Source: a virus. From it: DNA of 27,565 nucleotides. Position numbers and translations under genes: made by a program. The stretch covers positions 1 through 27,565 of IMG/VR virus record IMGVR_UViG_3300042914_001312; one strand, written 5' to 3'. Below, piece by piece: positions 13,772 through 22,806 of this stretch. Each line of letters starts with the position of its first letter. Position 1 is the stretch's first letter. Under the pieces are notes generated by a model, which ran no database searches, had not been told where the DNA came from, and saw nothing but the letters and a program-made list of their open reading frames with translations.

Positions 13772-13852
13772 CTATTCCCATGATTGTTCATAGTTCAATC
13801 TATTGACATCAGACTTGTAGTGATGGTCTGCACATATATTTGTCAAGAGCAT
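13772..13852 (-). CDS. Possible 26-aa peptide upstream of scaffold gene
   Basis: An ATG at 13852 opens 26 codons (MLLTNICADHHYKSDVNRLN, then YEQSWE) ending at TAG. It is the only reasonable small frame in the ~220-base stretch between protease and scaffold. That stretch otherwise holds the terminator at 13896-13921 and probably an unrecognised promoter. The peptide is polar after a short hydrophobic start. The evidence is weak: no overlap coupling and very short. Confidence 0.25.
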   Translation of the reverse strand: MLLTNICADHHYKSDVNRLNYEQSWE

Positions 13853-13895
13853 TGATTGAGTCCTTGCTTGATAGATATAGTGTGTATGTTAAGTG

Positions 13896-13921
13896 AAAAA
13901 GAGGAGTCCTTTGACTCCTCT
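13896..13921 (-). terminator. Rho-independent terminator between protease and scaffold genes (leftward)
   Basis: A 9-bp perfect stem (AGAGGAGTC type arms, 13900-13908 with 13913-13921) with a 4-base loop is followed on the minus strand by TTTTTC. It ends the tail/tape-measure/protease message. Its arms share GAGGAGTC/GACTCCTC with the terminator at 6302-6332. Confidence 0.8.
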
Positions 13922-13957
13922 CTTCATTTACTCCAAAACCAATTCAACAAACTACAA

Positions 13958-14536
13958 TCACAATTCTTGAAGTAGTTTCTCAAGTTCAGCAATGAACAAG
14001 TCTTCACTTGATGGTGCTGACATTGATAGACCAATCTCATTGAACATTCCTTCTATTGAGAATCCTCTGATAGTTCCATTCTTCACTTCCTCCCAGATAG
14101 ACTCATCATCTACTTTTGTTCCTATCATCCAAGTACCAACAGGAACATCCAGACCAAGTTGTCTTGACTTGTCTTGCTCTCCTTCTACTATCCATGATTC
14201 CACCACCACACATCCAGAGACTGGATGCTCATGCTCATATGTATGCTGGTGCTGGAGATTCTGCTTGAGGAATTGATGAGCACACTTCATGATGGTCTCC
14301 TTCTCAAACATGATGTAGAATTCTTCACCATTCCCATCCAATCGGAGGATGTGCTTGTCTGGTACAAGAGCAGCACCATACAACATCTTCCTCTCCTCTT
14401 GTATCTGACTCAATTTTATCTTGGACAAACTCACCCAGAGTTCTTCTATTGCTGGGTCATGCACCAATCCAATTGCTGAGATTCCCAACTTTCCTTGGTC
14501 ATCTATCACACACTTGACTACTCTTTTCTGTTCCAT
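13958..14536 (-). CDS. XkdF-like prohead serine protease, 192 aa
   Basis: Matches the XkdF-type putative serine protease of phage heads. The N-terminus is GKLGISAIGLVHDPAIEELW, then YGAALVPDKHILR, a possible catalytic His in the HTYEHEHP segment, VVESWIVE, PVGTWMIGTKVDDESIWEEVKNGTIRGFSIEGMF. GFSIEG carries the likely nucleophile Ser near residue 164. Such proteases degrade the scaffold and trim capsid subunits during maturation. It lies just upstream of the scaffold and capsid genes but is separated from them by a terminator, so the enzyme and its abundant substrates may be made from different messages. Confidence 0.82.
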   Translation of the reverse strand: MEQKRVVKCVIDDQGKLGISAIGLVHDPAIEELWVSLSKIKLSQIQEERKMLYGAALVPDKHILRLDGNGEEFYIMFEKETIMKCAHQFLKQNLQHQHTYEHEHPVSGCVVVESWIVEGEQDKSRQLGLDVPVGTWMIGTKVDDESIWEEVKNGTIRGFSIEGMFNEIGLSMSAPSSEDLFIAELEKLLQEL

Positions 14537-14542
14537 GTTGTT

Positions 14543-16996
14543 CTATTTTATTCTTGCTAAATTCTCAACTTTTTCTCTTGCTTCTGTAGCAGATGCAACA
14601 TCACCAGCAAGCACATATGCTGGAGTGATTTGGTCTGGTCTATTGTTGATGAAGTCTGTCACCAATGGATTGAATTGAGCAGAAGAGTTTGTTGTTCCTG
14701 TTGTCTCTCCTCCTCCACTACCCATGCTACCACCACCACCACCAGAAGATGGTGTGGTTGTGCTTCCTCCTTCATATTGTGTTTTTGCAATCTTTGCAAT
14801 GTTTGCAAGTCCAGCACCTACTGCAATACCAGCAGCAATGGTTGCTCTCACAGGAGAAGTCACATCACCAACTACCAATTGTGAACCATATGCTTTTGTT
14901 GCAGATGCATATGTGTCGGCAGTTGCTTGAGCAATCTGGAGTGCTTTGTTTCTCTTGAATGCTTTCTTCCTTCCTTGCTCTGTCTTCTGTTCGCCCAAGT
15001 CACTCAATGAAGTCAGCAAGTTGATGCTCATGTTTGCCCATTCTACTTGTTGGTCTACTCTTCTTTGTCTCTCTTCCATTTCTATGAGAGTCTTGTTCTG
15101 CTCATACTTTTTGGTCAAGTCAGTAGTATCAATTTGATACTGCTCCATCATAGTCTTCTCTGCAAAGTATTGCTCCTCCAGTTGCTGGAGTTTCAATTCA
15201 TGCTCTGTCTTCCCAGCATCCAAAGACATTTGGAAGTACATCTCTTCTTCTGCAATTTGCTCTTGCATGATTTGAGTCTGCAATTGTTGTCTCTCCTTGA
15301 CTCCTTCCTGTTGAATGTCTGTGATTTTTTTCTGCATCTCTTTCTCAAGAGCAACATAGTCCATTCCCAAATCTTTGGCATTCTCAATCAATGTGAAGTA
15401 TTCATCTCTGATTGCTTCAATTCTGATGTCCTTGTCAGACATCTTTGCTCTTCTGATTCTCTCAGTCAAGTCTTCTTCCATTGCAATCTCTTCATTCATC
15501 TGAGTTTCCTTTGCTGCTTTCAATGCATCGGCAATCTCTTTGGCATCTGCTTTCTTTTTGTCCTTTGCTGCTTTTCCTTTGTCTGCATCTTCCTTTGCAA
15601 ATTGTGCATTCAACTTTCTCTCTTCCTCATTTCGGACTGCATTCAATTGACCAAGCATCTCTTGTGTTGCACCAAGTTCTATCAACTTCTTCTCTTGGTC
15701 ATCAAATGAATTCTTCAAGTCATCAGATGCTTTCTGTCTTGCAGTCATACCAACTTGATTGAATCTTCTCTCCAAGTCAAAGGATGCTTGGTTGAGAGCA
15801 TTGATTCTCTCAATCTTCAATAGTTCAAGTTCAACTTCCAAGTCTGCTTTCCTCTTCCTTGCATCAGTCAACTGCTTGAACTGGTCTTCTGTCATCTTTG
15901 TACCAGTCTTCTCTTGGTCTAAGATTGCAAGTACCTTCCTTGCGTTATCTGCTTGCTCTGCTCTATTTGCAGAGAGTCTTGCTTCATATACTTTCTGTGC
16001 ATTCCCTTGTGCATCTGCAAGCATCAACTTCTCATCTCTCTTCCTTGCTTCAGCATTGACATCAATCATCTTCAGCATTCTATCGGTTGACTCTTGAACA
16101 TTCTTCTCAGCAACTTTGAATGCCATGTAGATTGCAGTTCCAGCAAGAGCAATTGCAGTCAATATCAAGACTACTGGATTGGACATGATTGCAGTTGCCA
16201 ATCCCCAGAATGCTTTTGCAGAGTCCTTGATTCCTCCTGTGAATTCTTTCCATCCAACACTTTTGATACTAACAGAGAGTCCTTTGGTTGCTTGAGTGAA
16301 TCCCTCAAAGTCCAAGTTGGTCAATCTCTCCTTCATCAATGCAAGTCCACCAGAAGTCTGTTCAAGTGAACTACCTGCTCTTGCACCAACTTCCTCATTG
16401 AAGTCCTTTGCTTTGTCCTTCAGTTCTGCAAGTTCTTTGGACATATCATTGAACTGCTGACTTCCTTGTGGAATCTTTCCAGATAGAAGTTCATTCTGAA
16501 GTTCTTTGATTTGTTGTCTGAGAGTCTTGACTGGTTGGACTACTGGGTCAATCTTTCCTCCCAGATTGGTGAATTCATCTGCAACTTTTCTATATTGCTC
16601 TGAATCTGGTGCAAGTCCATCAAGTTGTTCTTTGAGATTCTTGAGTCTTGCTCCTGTCAATTCCGATACACTTCCTCCCAGTTCAATGTAGGTTGCATTG
16701 AGTTGCTTCCATTCCTCAGTATTTGGGTCTGTAGTAGAAAGAGTATTCTTCAAGTCTTTGAGTCCACCATTCAAGACTTTTGCATTCCCTCCCAAATCTG
16801 AATACTGCTTTGCAAGTTCTTGCCATTGCTTTGTCTTTGGGTCAAGAGTCCTCAGAGACTTTGCCAAATCATTGATTTGCTTTTCTGTATTATCTGCTGC
16901 TTCACCAGTTTTGTCCAATGCTTTTGTCACTCCATCAATTGAGGAGATTGCACCAGCACTATCAATGGATATCTTGACTTGGTATTCTTTTGCCAT
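14543..16996 (-). CDS. Tail tape measure protein, 817 aa
   Basis: Sets tail length and is threaded inside the tube. Features in order: N-terminal MAKEYQVKISIDSAGAISSI; three imperfect repeats at about residues 40-155 built on L-x-x-L-dP-x-t-x-x-W-x-x-L-x-x-x-Y-x-x-LGG; a helical region; a hydrophobic segment near residues 265-295 (IMSNPVVLILTAIALAGTAI) expected of tape measures; long charged coiled coils at about 310-640; an Ala/Gly-rich region (TIAAGIAVGAGLANIAKIAK); and a Gly/Ser/Thr linker near the end. Using the known ~1.5 angstrom per residue rule, 817 residues suggest a tail of roughly 120 nm, which supports a siphovirus. It follows the 59-residue membrane protein gene by one base. Confidence 0.92.
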   Translation of the reverse strand: MAKEYQVKISIDSAGAISSIDGVTKALDKTGEAADNTEKQINDLAKSLRTLDPKTKQWQELAKQYSDLGGNAKVLNGGLKDLKNTLSTTDPNTEEWKQLNATYIELGGSVSELTGARLKNLKEQLDGLAPDSEQYRKVADEFTNLGGKIDPVVQPVKTLRQQIKELQNELLSGKIPQGSQQFNDMSKELAELKDKAKDFNEEVGARAGSSLEQTSGGLALMKERLTNLDFEGFTQATKGLSVSIKSVGWKEFTGGIKDSAKAFWGLATAIMSNPVVLILTAIALAGTAIYMAFKVAEKNVQESTDRMLKMIDVNAEARKRDEKLMLADAQGNAQKVYEARLSANRAEQADNARKVLAILDQEKTGTKMTEDQFKQLTDARKRKADLEVELELLKIERINALNQASFDLERRFNQVGMTARQKASDDLKNSFDDQEKKLIELGATQEMLGQLNAVRNEEERKLNAQFAKEDADKGKAAKDKKKADAKEIADALKAAKETQMNEEIAMEEDLTERIRRAKMSDKDIRIEAIRDEYFTLIENAKDLGMDYVALEKEMQKKITDIQQEGVKERQQLQTQIMQEQIAEEEMYFQMSLDAGKTEHELKLQQLEEQYFAEKTMMEQYQIDTTDLTKKYEQNKTLIEMEERQRRVDQQVEWANMSINLLTSLSDLGEQKTEQGRKKAFKRNKALQIAQATADTYASATKAYGSQLVVGDVTSPVRATIAAGIAVGAGLANIAKIAKTQYEGGSTTTPSSGGGGGSMGSGGGETTGTTNSSAQFNPLVTDFINNRPDQITPAYVLAGDVASATEAREKVENLARIK

Positions 16997-16997
16997 G

Positions 16998-17177
16998 TTA
17001 GAAAATCAATTTATAGATTGCATATACTACAATTGTGTACCAAGCAAATTGGAAAAAATACTTTGCACACTTCCAGCATTGATACTTCCAACCATCCAAC
17101 TTGAATGATGGTCTATCTACTGGAATCTTTGACTTCATGAGAGATAGAACTGAACTGATTGAATTCTTGTTTGTCAT
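16998..17177 (-). CDS. Small CxxC membrane protein between tail tip and tape measure, 59 aa
   Basis: Found by hand translation: begins MTNKNSISSVLSLMKSKIPV. A CWKC motif at about residues 34-37 precedes a hydrophobic C-terminal span (FQFAWYTIVVYAIYKLIF, about 42-59). The start overlaps the stop of the 1252-residue tail gene as ATGA, and the stop is one base before the tape measure start, so it is precisely coupled in the tail operon. A redox or zinc-type CxxC right at a membrane span, in a structural operon, is unusual. A role at the membrane during DNA entry, or in protecting the infected cell from superinfection, is only speculation. Confidence 0.7.
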   Translation of the reverse strand: MTNKNSISSVLSLMKSKIPVDRPSFKLDGWKYQCWKCAKYFFQFAWYTIVVYAIYKLIF

Positions 17178-20100
17178 CTGCTTTGAGTATATTGAAGTGT
17201 TGCAACTACATCTACTGGAGGAGTAGGGAACAAATATGCTGTTGATGTACCAATGTCATTCAATTGAATTCTGAATCTATGTTGTGATGTATCAGATGTC
17301 ACATCTATAGTAGGTGCAACTTCAAGTTGATTCCCTATAGAATCATCTATAGACATTTGAATTGGTGTAGATGCATCAGCAATTGAGTCCTTCCATATAG
17401 TGAATGTGTAGACAGAATATGCCCAGAATCCACTATGGTCTGATATATGAATGTTCATGATACAAGACCATTGAGTTTTTGAATCAAGATTCAATCTGGT
17501 GATGGTCTCATTGCCCACAAACACTTCAATAGAATCCCCATCAGAGTTGAAGACTTTGCTATTCCCAAGCACTATGAATCCAGATTGCTGACTACCAATT
17601 GCACTACTCAACCTTTGTCCTCTCCATCCACCACCAAAGTGAAGTCCTTTGATTGGAGAAAGTGTATTTGAACCAAGCAGAGCAGATGCTGGTTGTCCTT
17701 CTTTTGATTGAAGCAAGTCACCTTGAGCAGTAGTGAATGGATTGTTTGCTGGTATAGTGATGTCTCTTCCGATATATGAAGACCAATTGTTGTCTGGAGA
17801 TACATTGCTTCCAGTCACCATTGCAATCTTCAATGCTGGTTGATTCTTCTGTCCTTGCATCACCATCATTGCACTCCCTCCTCCTGTTGGGTCTGATGGT
17901 TCACTACTTCCTTGTCCTCTACCCAAGCATTGATTCAATTGACTATTCCATGTGTATCCATATCGGATGCAACATGATGCTGATGGAGGAACTGGATTCC
18001 CATCAAAGTCTTCAAACTGGATGAAACCATTGGAACTACTTTGGAATGGAATAGAAGTACAATCTGGAGAGTCCATGTCTGTCTTGATGAGAACTACTCT
18101 GGTAGATTCATTCATCCCAACTTTGTAGTCTGTGATTTCAAGGATTCTCCAGTATGAATCTTTCACCCATATCTTGTCAGCAAAAGAGAATGACTGGACA
18201 TCCATCACATCAAGAGCAAAGGATGCTTCAAGGATTCTTGCTTTGGGTGAGTATAGTTCATTCATGTAGTCTCTCCAATATAGGTTGAAGAGATTCTTGA
18301 ATGGATTCTCTTCTATCACATGAAGAGGAGTCTCTGGAGCAAAGTTCAAATCAAAGTCAGAGATAGTTGCATATGAGTCTGAGTAGTGATTGGTGACATT
18401 AACTGCTGACTCCAATACTGCTTCACTCACTTCATCATACAACTTCACCAGTCCAATATCAGACATATAGACAAATCTCAAGTTGGGAGTCACAAAGTCT
18501 CCCTTGTCATTCCGATACTTTGAGATGACAAGAGAAGTTCCAGCAATGAAGTTGCATGGATTGGATTCAGCAGTCAACTGAATCTTCAAATCACCATCAG
18601 CAAAATCATTGACTGGTTCATCTGGATTCACTTGGTATCCTTCTATCTTGTATTCTCCATATGTTCTACCATTGTCTGAGAATACCTTTGATATCAAGTC
18701 TCCACCATTCTTGTATGTGAAGAGGATGTTCTTCTTCTGTCTGTCGGTTGTAGGATTCAGAATGATGTCTTTGCTGATATCCAACTTGTCTGTCCAATCA
18801 AGTGTGTTCCCACTATTGACATAGTCAACCATTGGGATGATGTTCAATACACTTGGTTTGAATGTGTCGGGAACTATTGCACAACAATGCATATTGATGA
18901 TGTCCTTCACAAAGTCTATCTGCTTCACATCTGGTGCATTCTGGTTCATCTGCATGACTGCTCCATATGCAACATTCTCAATCTTCACCAGTTCCCAACC
19001 AGTTGCGTTGAATGGGTCATAGGTTGCACTACCATAGAATGGTGTATTGTTGTACAGAGTTCTCACTTCTACAATCACTCCATCAGCACCAGTCATGGGA
19101 AGAAGGAAGATAGCATTGGTTGTGAACTGAACATTGATTGGTATCTGTGCAATTGCATCCTCTTCTGAGATGAATACAGAATGAGTGAAGTAGACAAGAC
19201 TTGGGTCTTGTGCATTCCTCACTCTGAATGATATACTCTGTGGAGCATCAAACAGATTGACAGGAGTGAATGTCAACCATACTCTGAATGTGTATGATGC
19301 TGGGAATGGTGGTTGATAGATTGCTCCAGCAAACAAGTCACCATTGTTGTCATATATCTCTGGAACATTGTTGAAGGTTTGTCCAAAGTCAAGAAGTTGT
19401 GTGCTGGTGTATTGCGCTCGGAACAGATATCCAGTATCTTGATTATTGACTTGGATGCTGGATGAGTTTATCCAAGGACTCCAGTATGATGTGAGAATTG
19501 CTTGCAATGGTGTTGGATTGAGTGAGAATCCAGCATCTTTCAAGATGTTGGTGAATATCCACCAAGCATTGAGATGTGGAGTCATATCACCAGCATAGAG
19601 AGGAATGTTGGAATCAGAGATTGGTCTTGTTCCATTTGCAGTTGTCTCATCCCATTTCTGTCCTCTATCTACAAGAGCATACTGAACATTGTTGAATAGT
19701 TGACTATCTATCAATTCCCAAGTTCCTCCAACATAGTTCTGATTCAATCCAATACTCCATCCAATCTCATCTTGTGATGATGTGTATTCACTTGCACTTG
19801 TGATTGGTCTTGTGGTAGTATTTGCTCCATTGATGAGTCTGATTGTGCTTCCTACAAATTGTCCAAGATTTGATTGTTCTGGAATTCTGATTGATGTTGC
19901 TCCTACTCCACCAAGTCCAAGTATGTTCCCAGTTGCAATGATTGCTTCTGAACCAGTCACTATACTATGTGTCAATGGATGATTCAATAGTGGAAGGTCA
20001 CTCAGTTCCTTCAACTTTGCATCACCTATTGCTCTCTGCAAGTCTGGAGTCTCAGCATAGAATGACAACTGCAAGTCACTATACTTTCCATCTTGAGTAT

Positions 20101-20932
20101 ATGTCTTCATCAATCTGATGTGACCAATTGCAATTGGGAAAGTAGAGACTCTGATTTCTGCTTTCAGTTTGGTGTGGAAGTAGTTCAAGTCATCATTGAA
20201 GTTGACTTCCTCCACTATACCAAAGATGAATGAATTGTTCTGAGTTGCTGGGATTCTAAACTCCCTACTGAATGAACCAGTAGTTCCAAAGTTGCTGATA
20301 TCGGTGAATCTCCAGTTCTGAGATATGCTCTCATTGGGATAGAGTTCCAGATAGTATGGAGAAGTCTCAAACACTATTGACCAAGTACCATTGATGGATG
20401 GTGCTGGAGGAGAGAATGAACCAAGCAATCCAATGTCTGTCTGTCCTGTTCCTACTGGATAGTTTACTGAAGTTATCACCCAATGATACTTCTGTCCTGT
20501 CTCAAGTTCTATCTGGATAGTTTTACCAAGTGTTGAACTTTGGTCTCCATTCACTCTGAAGAATGCTCCTGTAGTGAGAAGTGAATTGTTCAACTCACCA
20601 GTATACTCTCTGGTGACTATCTGATAGGTAGAGATGGAGAAATCAAACTCACTCAATTCATATGAAACAGGAGAGGAGAATGGAGCAGTCAGCAACCAGT
20701 TTCCGCTCAAGACTTGTGCTTGCACAATTGGGAAGTATTGTGATTGTCCAAGTTCATTGGTCAACCTTATCCAATACCCTCTCAAGTCTGTGACATCTGC
20801 AACACCAGCAATAGGAGCAATAGTTGCTCTGAATTCTGTATCCTTGCTTTGAGCAGATATGCAGACTCCAGTATAGAATACTTCATCTTCTATTGCTTTC
20901 TTCCAAGCAATCAATTGTACTTCATTCATCAT
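17174..20932 (-). CDS. Large tail/baseplate-like protein, 1252 aa
   Basis: The largest protein in the window. Its N-terminal ~180 residues are beta-rich. From about residue 190 it has PYYLELYPNESISQNWRFTD, then FSREFRIPATQNNSFIFG and IRVSTFPIAIGHIRLMKTY. This is a pattern I associate with tail-tip or baseplate hub proteins of Bacteroidetes siphophages. Near residue 980 a Cys-containing motif PSASCCIRYGYTWNSQLNQC appears, also seen in such proteins. A Gly/Ser-rich linker follows and then a separate beta-rich C-terminal domain that may contact the host. No hydrolase motif is clear. It overlaps the upstream 434-residue tail gene as ATGA. Confidence 0.7.
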   Translation of the reverse strand: MMNEVQLIAWKKAIEDEVFYTGVCISAQSKDTEFRATIAPIAGVADVTDLRGYWIRLTNELGQSQYFPIVQAQVLSGNWLLTAPFSSPVSYELSEFDFSISTYQIVTREYTGELNNSLLTTGAFFRVNGDQSSTLGKTIQIELETGQKYHWVITSVNYPVGTGQTDIGLLGSFSPPAPSINGTWSIVFETSPYYLELYPNESISQNWRFTDISNFGTTGSFSREFRIPATQNNSFIFGIVEEVNFNDDLNYFHTKLKAEIRVSTFPIAIGHIRLMKTYTQDGKYSDLQLSFYAETPDLQRAIGDAKLKELSDLPLLNHPLTHSIVTGSEAIIATGNILGLGGVGATSIRIPEQSNLGQFVGSTIRLINGANTTTRPITSASEYTSSQDEIGWSIGLNQNYVGGTWELIDSQLFNNVQYALVDRGQKWDETTANGTRPISDSNIPLYAGDMTPHLNAWWIFTNILKDAGFSLNPTPLQAILTSYWSPWINSSSIQVNNQDTGYLFRAQYTSTQLLDFGQTFNNVPEIYDNNGDLFAGAIYQPPFPASYTFRVWLTFTPVNLFDAPQSISFRVRNAQDPSLVYFTHSVFISEEDAIAQIPINVQFTTNAIFLLPMTGADGVIVEVRTLYNNTPFYGSATYDPFNATGWELVKIENVAYGAVMQMNQNAPDVKQIDFVKDIINMHCCAIVPDTFKPSVLNIIPMVDYVNSGNTLDWTDKLDISKDIILNPTTDRQKKNILFTYKNGGDLISKVFSDNGRTYGEYKIEGYQVNPDEPVNDFADGDLKIQLTAESNPCNFIAGTSLVISKYRNDKGDFVTPNLRFVYMSDIGLVKLYDEVSEAVLESAVNVTNHYSDSYATISDFDLNFAPETPLHVIEENPFKNLFNLYWRDYMNELYSPKARILEASFALDVMDVQSFSFADKIWVKDSYWRILEITDYKVGMNESTRVVLIKTDMDSPDCTSIPFQSSSNGFIQFEDFDGNPVPPSASCCIRYGYTWNSQLNQCLGRGQGSSEPSDPTGGGSAMMVMQGQKNQPALKIAMVTGSNVSPDNNWSSYIGRDITIPANNPFTTAQGDLLQSKEGQPASALLGSNTLSPIKGLHFGGGWRGQRLSSAIGSQQSGFIVLGNSKVFNSDGDSIEVFVGNETITRLNLDSKTQWSCIMNIHISDHSGFWAYSVYTFTIWKDSIADASTPIQMSIDDSIGNQLEVAPTIDVTSDTSQHRFRIQLNDIGTSTAYLFPTPPVDVVATLQYTQSR

Positions 20933-22233
20933 GTCCAGTAGTCTTGTGAGTATTTGAGTTTGATAGTGATGTTGTAGAGTTTCCCATTCCTCTCCTTCTT
21001 CTCTACAAAGGATGTATCAATGATAGATACTGGTTTGCGATATCCAAGAGACTTGTCAGATGTTGTGTCTATCAATTCAACTTGGTTGCTTGCAAAGAGT
21101 CCTCTCAAGAATACAAACTCATTCTCTTGAATCCAATCAGAAGTGATGGTCAATGTCTGAGTCACTATGGTCTGTCTGTCTGTCAATTGTCTTTGCCAAT
21201 TGTTAAATGTACCAAATTTATTTGTGAGAAGTTTCTTGTACTGCTTTCTCTCAAACTCATTGCTCACTTCATTCTTCTTGATAAAGTTTGCATAATCCCA
21301 ACCAGAGCGACTACTCACCCAAGCAAGTCTCACATAGTCATATCTGCAATCAAATTGTCCATACTTCTCTGCATTATAGAAGTTGTATGTGATAGTTCTT
21401 GGAAGTCCTCCGACATTTGCAGAGAAGATGATTGCATAGTATATCCAGTTTGGATTCATTGCTGGTTTGACTGAATTGGGGAAACTACCAGCATCATTGA
21501 TGTTCATTGGATAGACTCCACAACCAATCACTTCATTTCCTGTCAAAGGAATCTCATGAGTTGCTGGAGCACCACCAGCAGTTGTAAACATCACTATTTT
21601 CATTGCACCAGCATTCCCAGCAAGAGTTGTCTTCAATGGAACATACATCAATCCATAGTCAGTACCAAAGCATGGAATATATGTTCTGGTTTTTGAAATC
21701 GGCAAACCAATTGGTGAATTGAACCAAGTGTGTGTATCTGGAAATCTATCAGACCAAGTTCTACTTGAATTGCTTCCAAGAGCAAGTTGAGTATTCCCAG
21801 CACCATCAACACTTGGTTTGTATCCATCAAAAGGTTGATAGTATCCATTGAGTATGAATGCTGCAACATTCAAGTATTCTTGATTGTCTTCCAATACTCC
21901 TCCAACCAACCACCATTCAGAGAACTGAATAGTGAAGGACTTCCAACTTCCTCCCAATGGTTCATCCCAAGGATTGTCTGCTGGAGCAGTATGCAAGTCT
22001 GGTGTAGATTCATCATTGAACATCTTGACTACTGGAGCAAGGTCAAAGAGCAAATCATTGGTTGATGGACTTCTGTCTACAAAGAATGTATAGACTTTTC
22101 CTGTTGCAATATCTGTCACAGATACTCCATATTTGAAACCATCTTGACTCACATTGGTAGATGAAATTCTATACAAGAGTTTCTGTCCTCTCAATGTCCA
22201 TTCATATGGTTGCTCAACTATTGATAATCCCAT
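20929..22233 (-). CDS. Tail structural protein (distal tail-like), 434 aa
   Basis: Beta-rich protein beginning MGLSIVEQPYEWTLRGQKLL and ending VEKKERNGKLYNITIKLKYS. The C-terminal part (LGYRKPVSIIDTSFVEKK, about residues 395-415) is a recurrent feature of tail proteins in Bacteroidetes phages. The middle is rich in aromatic residues and Gly/Asn, as in baseplate or distal-tail proteins. It lies between the gp10-like completion protein and the 1252-residue tail-tip protein and overlaps the latter by 4 bases, so the two probably interact. No enzymatic motif is visible. Distal-tail function is inferred from place and pattern. Confidence 0.65.
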   Translation of the reverse strand: MGLSIVEQPYEWTLRGQKLLYRISSTNVSQDGFKYGVSVTDIATGKVYTFFVDRSPSTNDLLFDLAPVVKMFNDESTPDLHTAPADNPWDEPLGGSWKSFTIQFSEWWLVGGVLEDNQEYLNVAAFILNGYYQPFDGYKPSVDGAGNTQLALGSNSSRTWSDRFPDTHTWFNSPIGLPISKTRTYIPCFGTDYGLMYVPLKTTLAGNAGAMKIVMFTTAGGAPATHEIPLTGNEVIGCGVYPMNINDAGSFPNSVKPAMNPNWIYYAIIFSANVGGLPRTITYNFYNAEKYGQFDCRYDYVRLAWVSSRSGWDYANFIKKNEVSNEFERKQYKKLLTNKFGTFNNWQRQLTDRQTIVTQTLTITSDWIQENEFVFLRGLFASNQVELIDTTSDKSLGYRKPVSIIDTSFVEKKERNGKLYNITIKLKYSQDYWT

Positions 22234-22235
22234 GT

Positions 22236-22805
22236 CTATTTGATGTATTTGTCTGACTTCAATTGTTTCTCTATGTCTTGGATGATTGCCGATATCATGC
22301 TATCATCAAACTCTTCCAGAGCATCATCTATTGCTTCTTGGAAGTAGTGGATTCCTTTGATTCCTTTGATGCCTATACTCTTGGACATCCTCCTTGCTAC
22401 CAGAAGAAGTTCATCTTCTCTATCCTTTGGTTTGGTTGCTCTCTTCTTGAATTGACTTCTCCTCATCACATTCTCAGAGTCAACATTCCTCAATCGTATC
22501 TTCTTCAACTTTATCCATTCAAGGATTGGTTGAATTGGTGGTGGAGTAGAGTTTGGTCTTCTACCTTCTTCAATCACATCAGCATACTCTCTTGTCTCTT
22601 TGGAGTTAGTGGTGAAGATGATGACATCTGTCTTCCCTCTCTTCCATAGTCTGTATGTCAATGAGTCTCTGAGTTTCCCAGATGCTACTCTCCTTCTCTT
22701 CTTTCCATCAATGGTTCTATCAATCTGCAAGTTGCTCCTTGCAAGTTCAACTGCTCTCAATCCAAACTCATTGAGCATCTTTCTCAGTTCAGTCAATTCT
22801 CCCAT
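22236..22805 (-). CDS. HK97 gp10-like tail completion/neck protein, 189 aa
   Basis: The pattern fits gp10-like tail-completion proteins. It has an N-terminal helix (LRKMLNEFGLRAVELARSNL), basic KKRRRVASGKLRDSLTYRLW, then TREYADVIEEGRRPNSTPPP and ILEWIKLKKIRLRN. The ASGKLRDSL and YADVIEEGR elements are the recognisable parts. The C-terminal half is basic and helical with IGIKGIKGIHYF and an acidic end. Such proteins cap the tail or join it to the head. It begins one base after the stop of the fibre-like gene. Confidence 0.75.
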   Translation of the reverse strand: MGELTELRKMLNEFGLRAVELARSNLQIDRTIDGKKRRRVASGKLRDSLTYRLWKRGKTDVIIFTTNSKETREYADVIEEGRRPNSTPPPIQPILEWIKLKKIRLRNVDSENVMRRSQFKKRATKPKDREDELLLVARRMSKSIGIKGIKGIHYFQEAIDDALEEFDDSMISAIIQDIEKQLKSDKYIK

Positions 22806-22806
22806 C

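Noticed and set aside
13738-13791. N-terminal extension of the scaffold gene to ATG 13791
   Set aside because: The added 18 residues are Cys/Phe-rich and unlike a scaffold; MSKNFITRLK is a more natural start. Not fully excluded.
15047-15709. A 220-codon open frame on the + strand rich in Leu, Cys and Phe
   Set aside because: It lies antisense to the coiled-coil part of the tape measure; such frames arise from Lys/Glu/Gln-rich coding sequence read backwards. No leader context, no coupling to neighbours.
16698-17108. A 136-codon + strand frame over the start of the tape measure and the following gap
   Set aside because: Opposes the tape measure and the coupled 59-residue gene, has no promoter and no known pattern.
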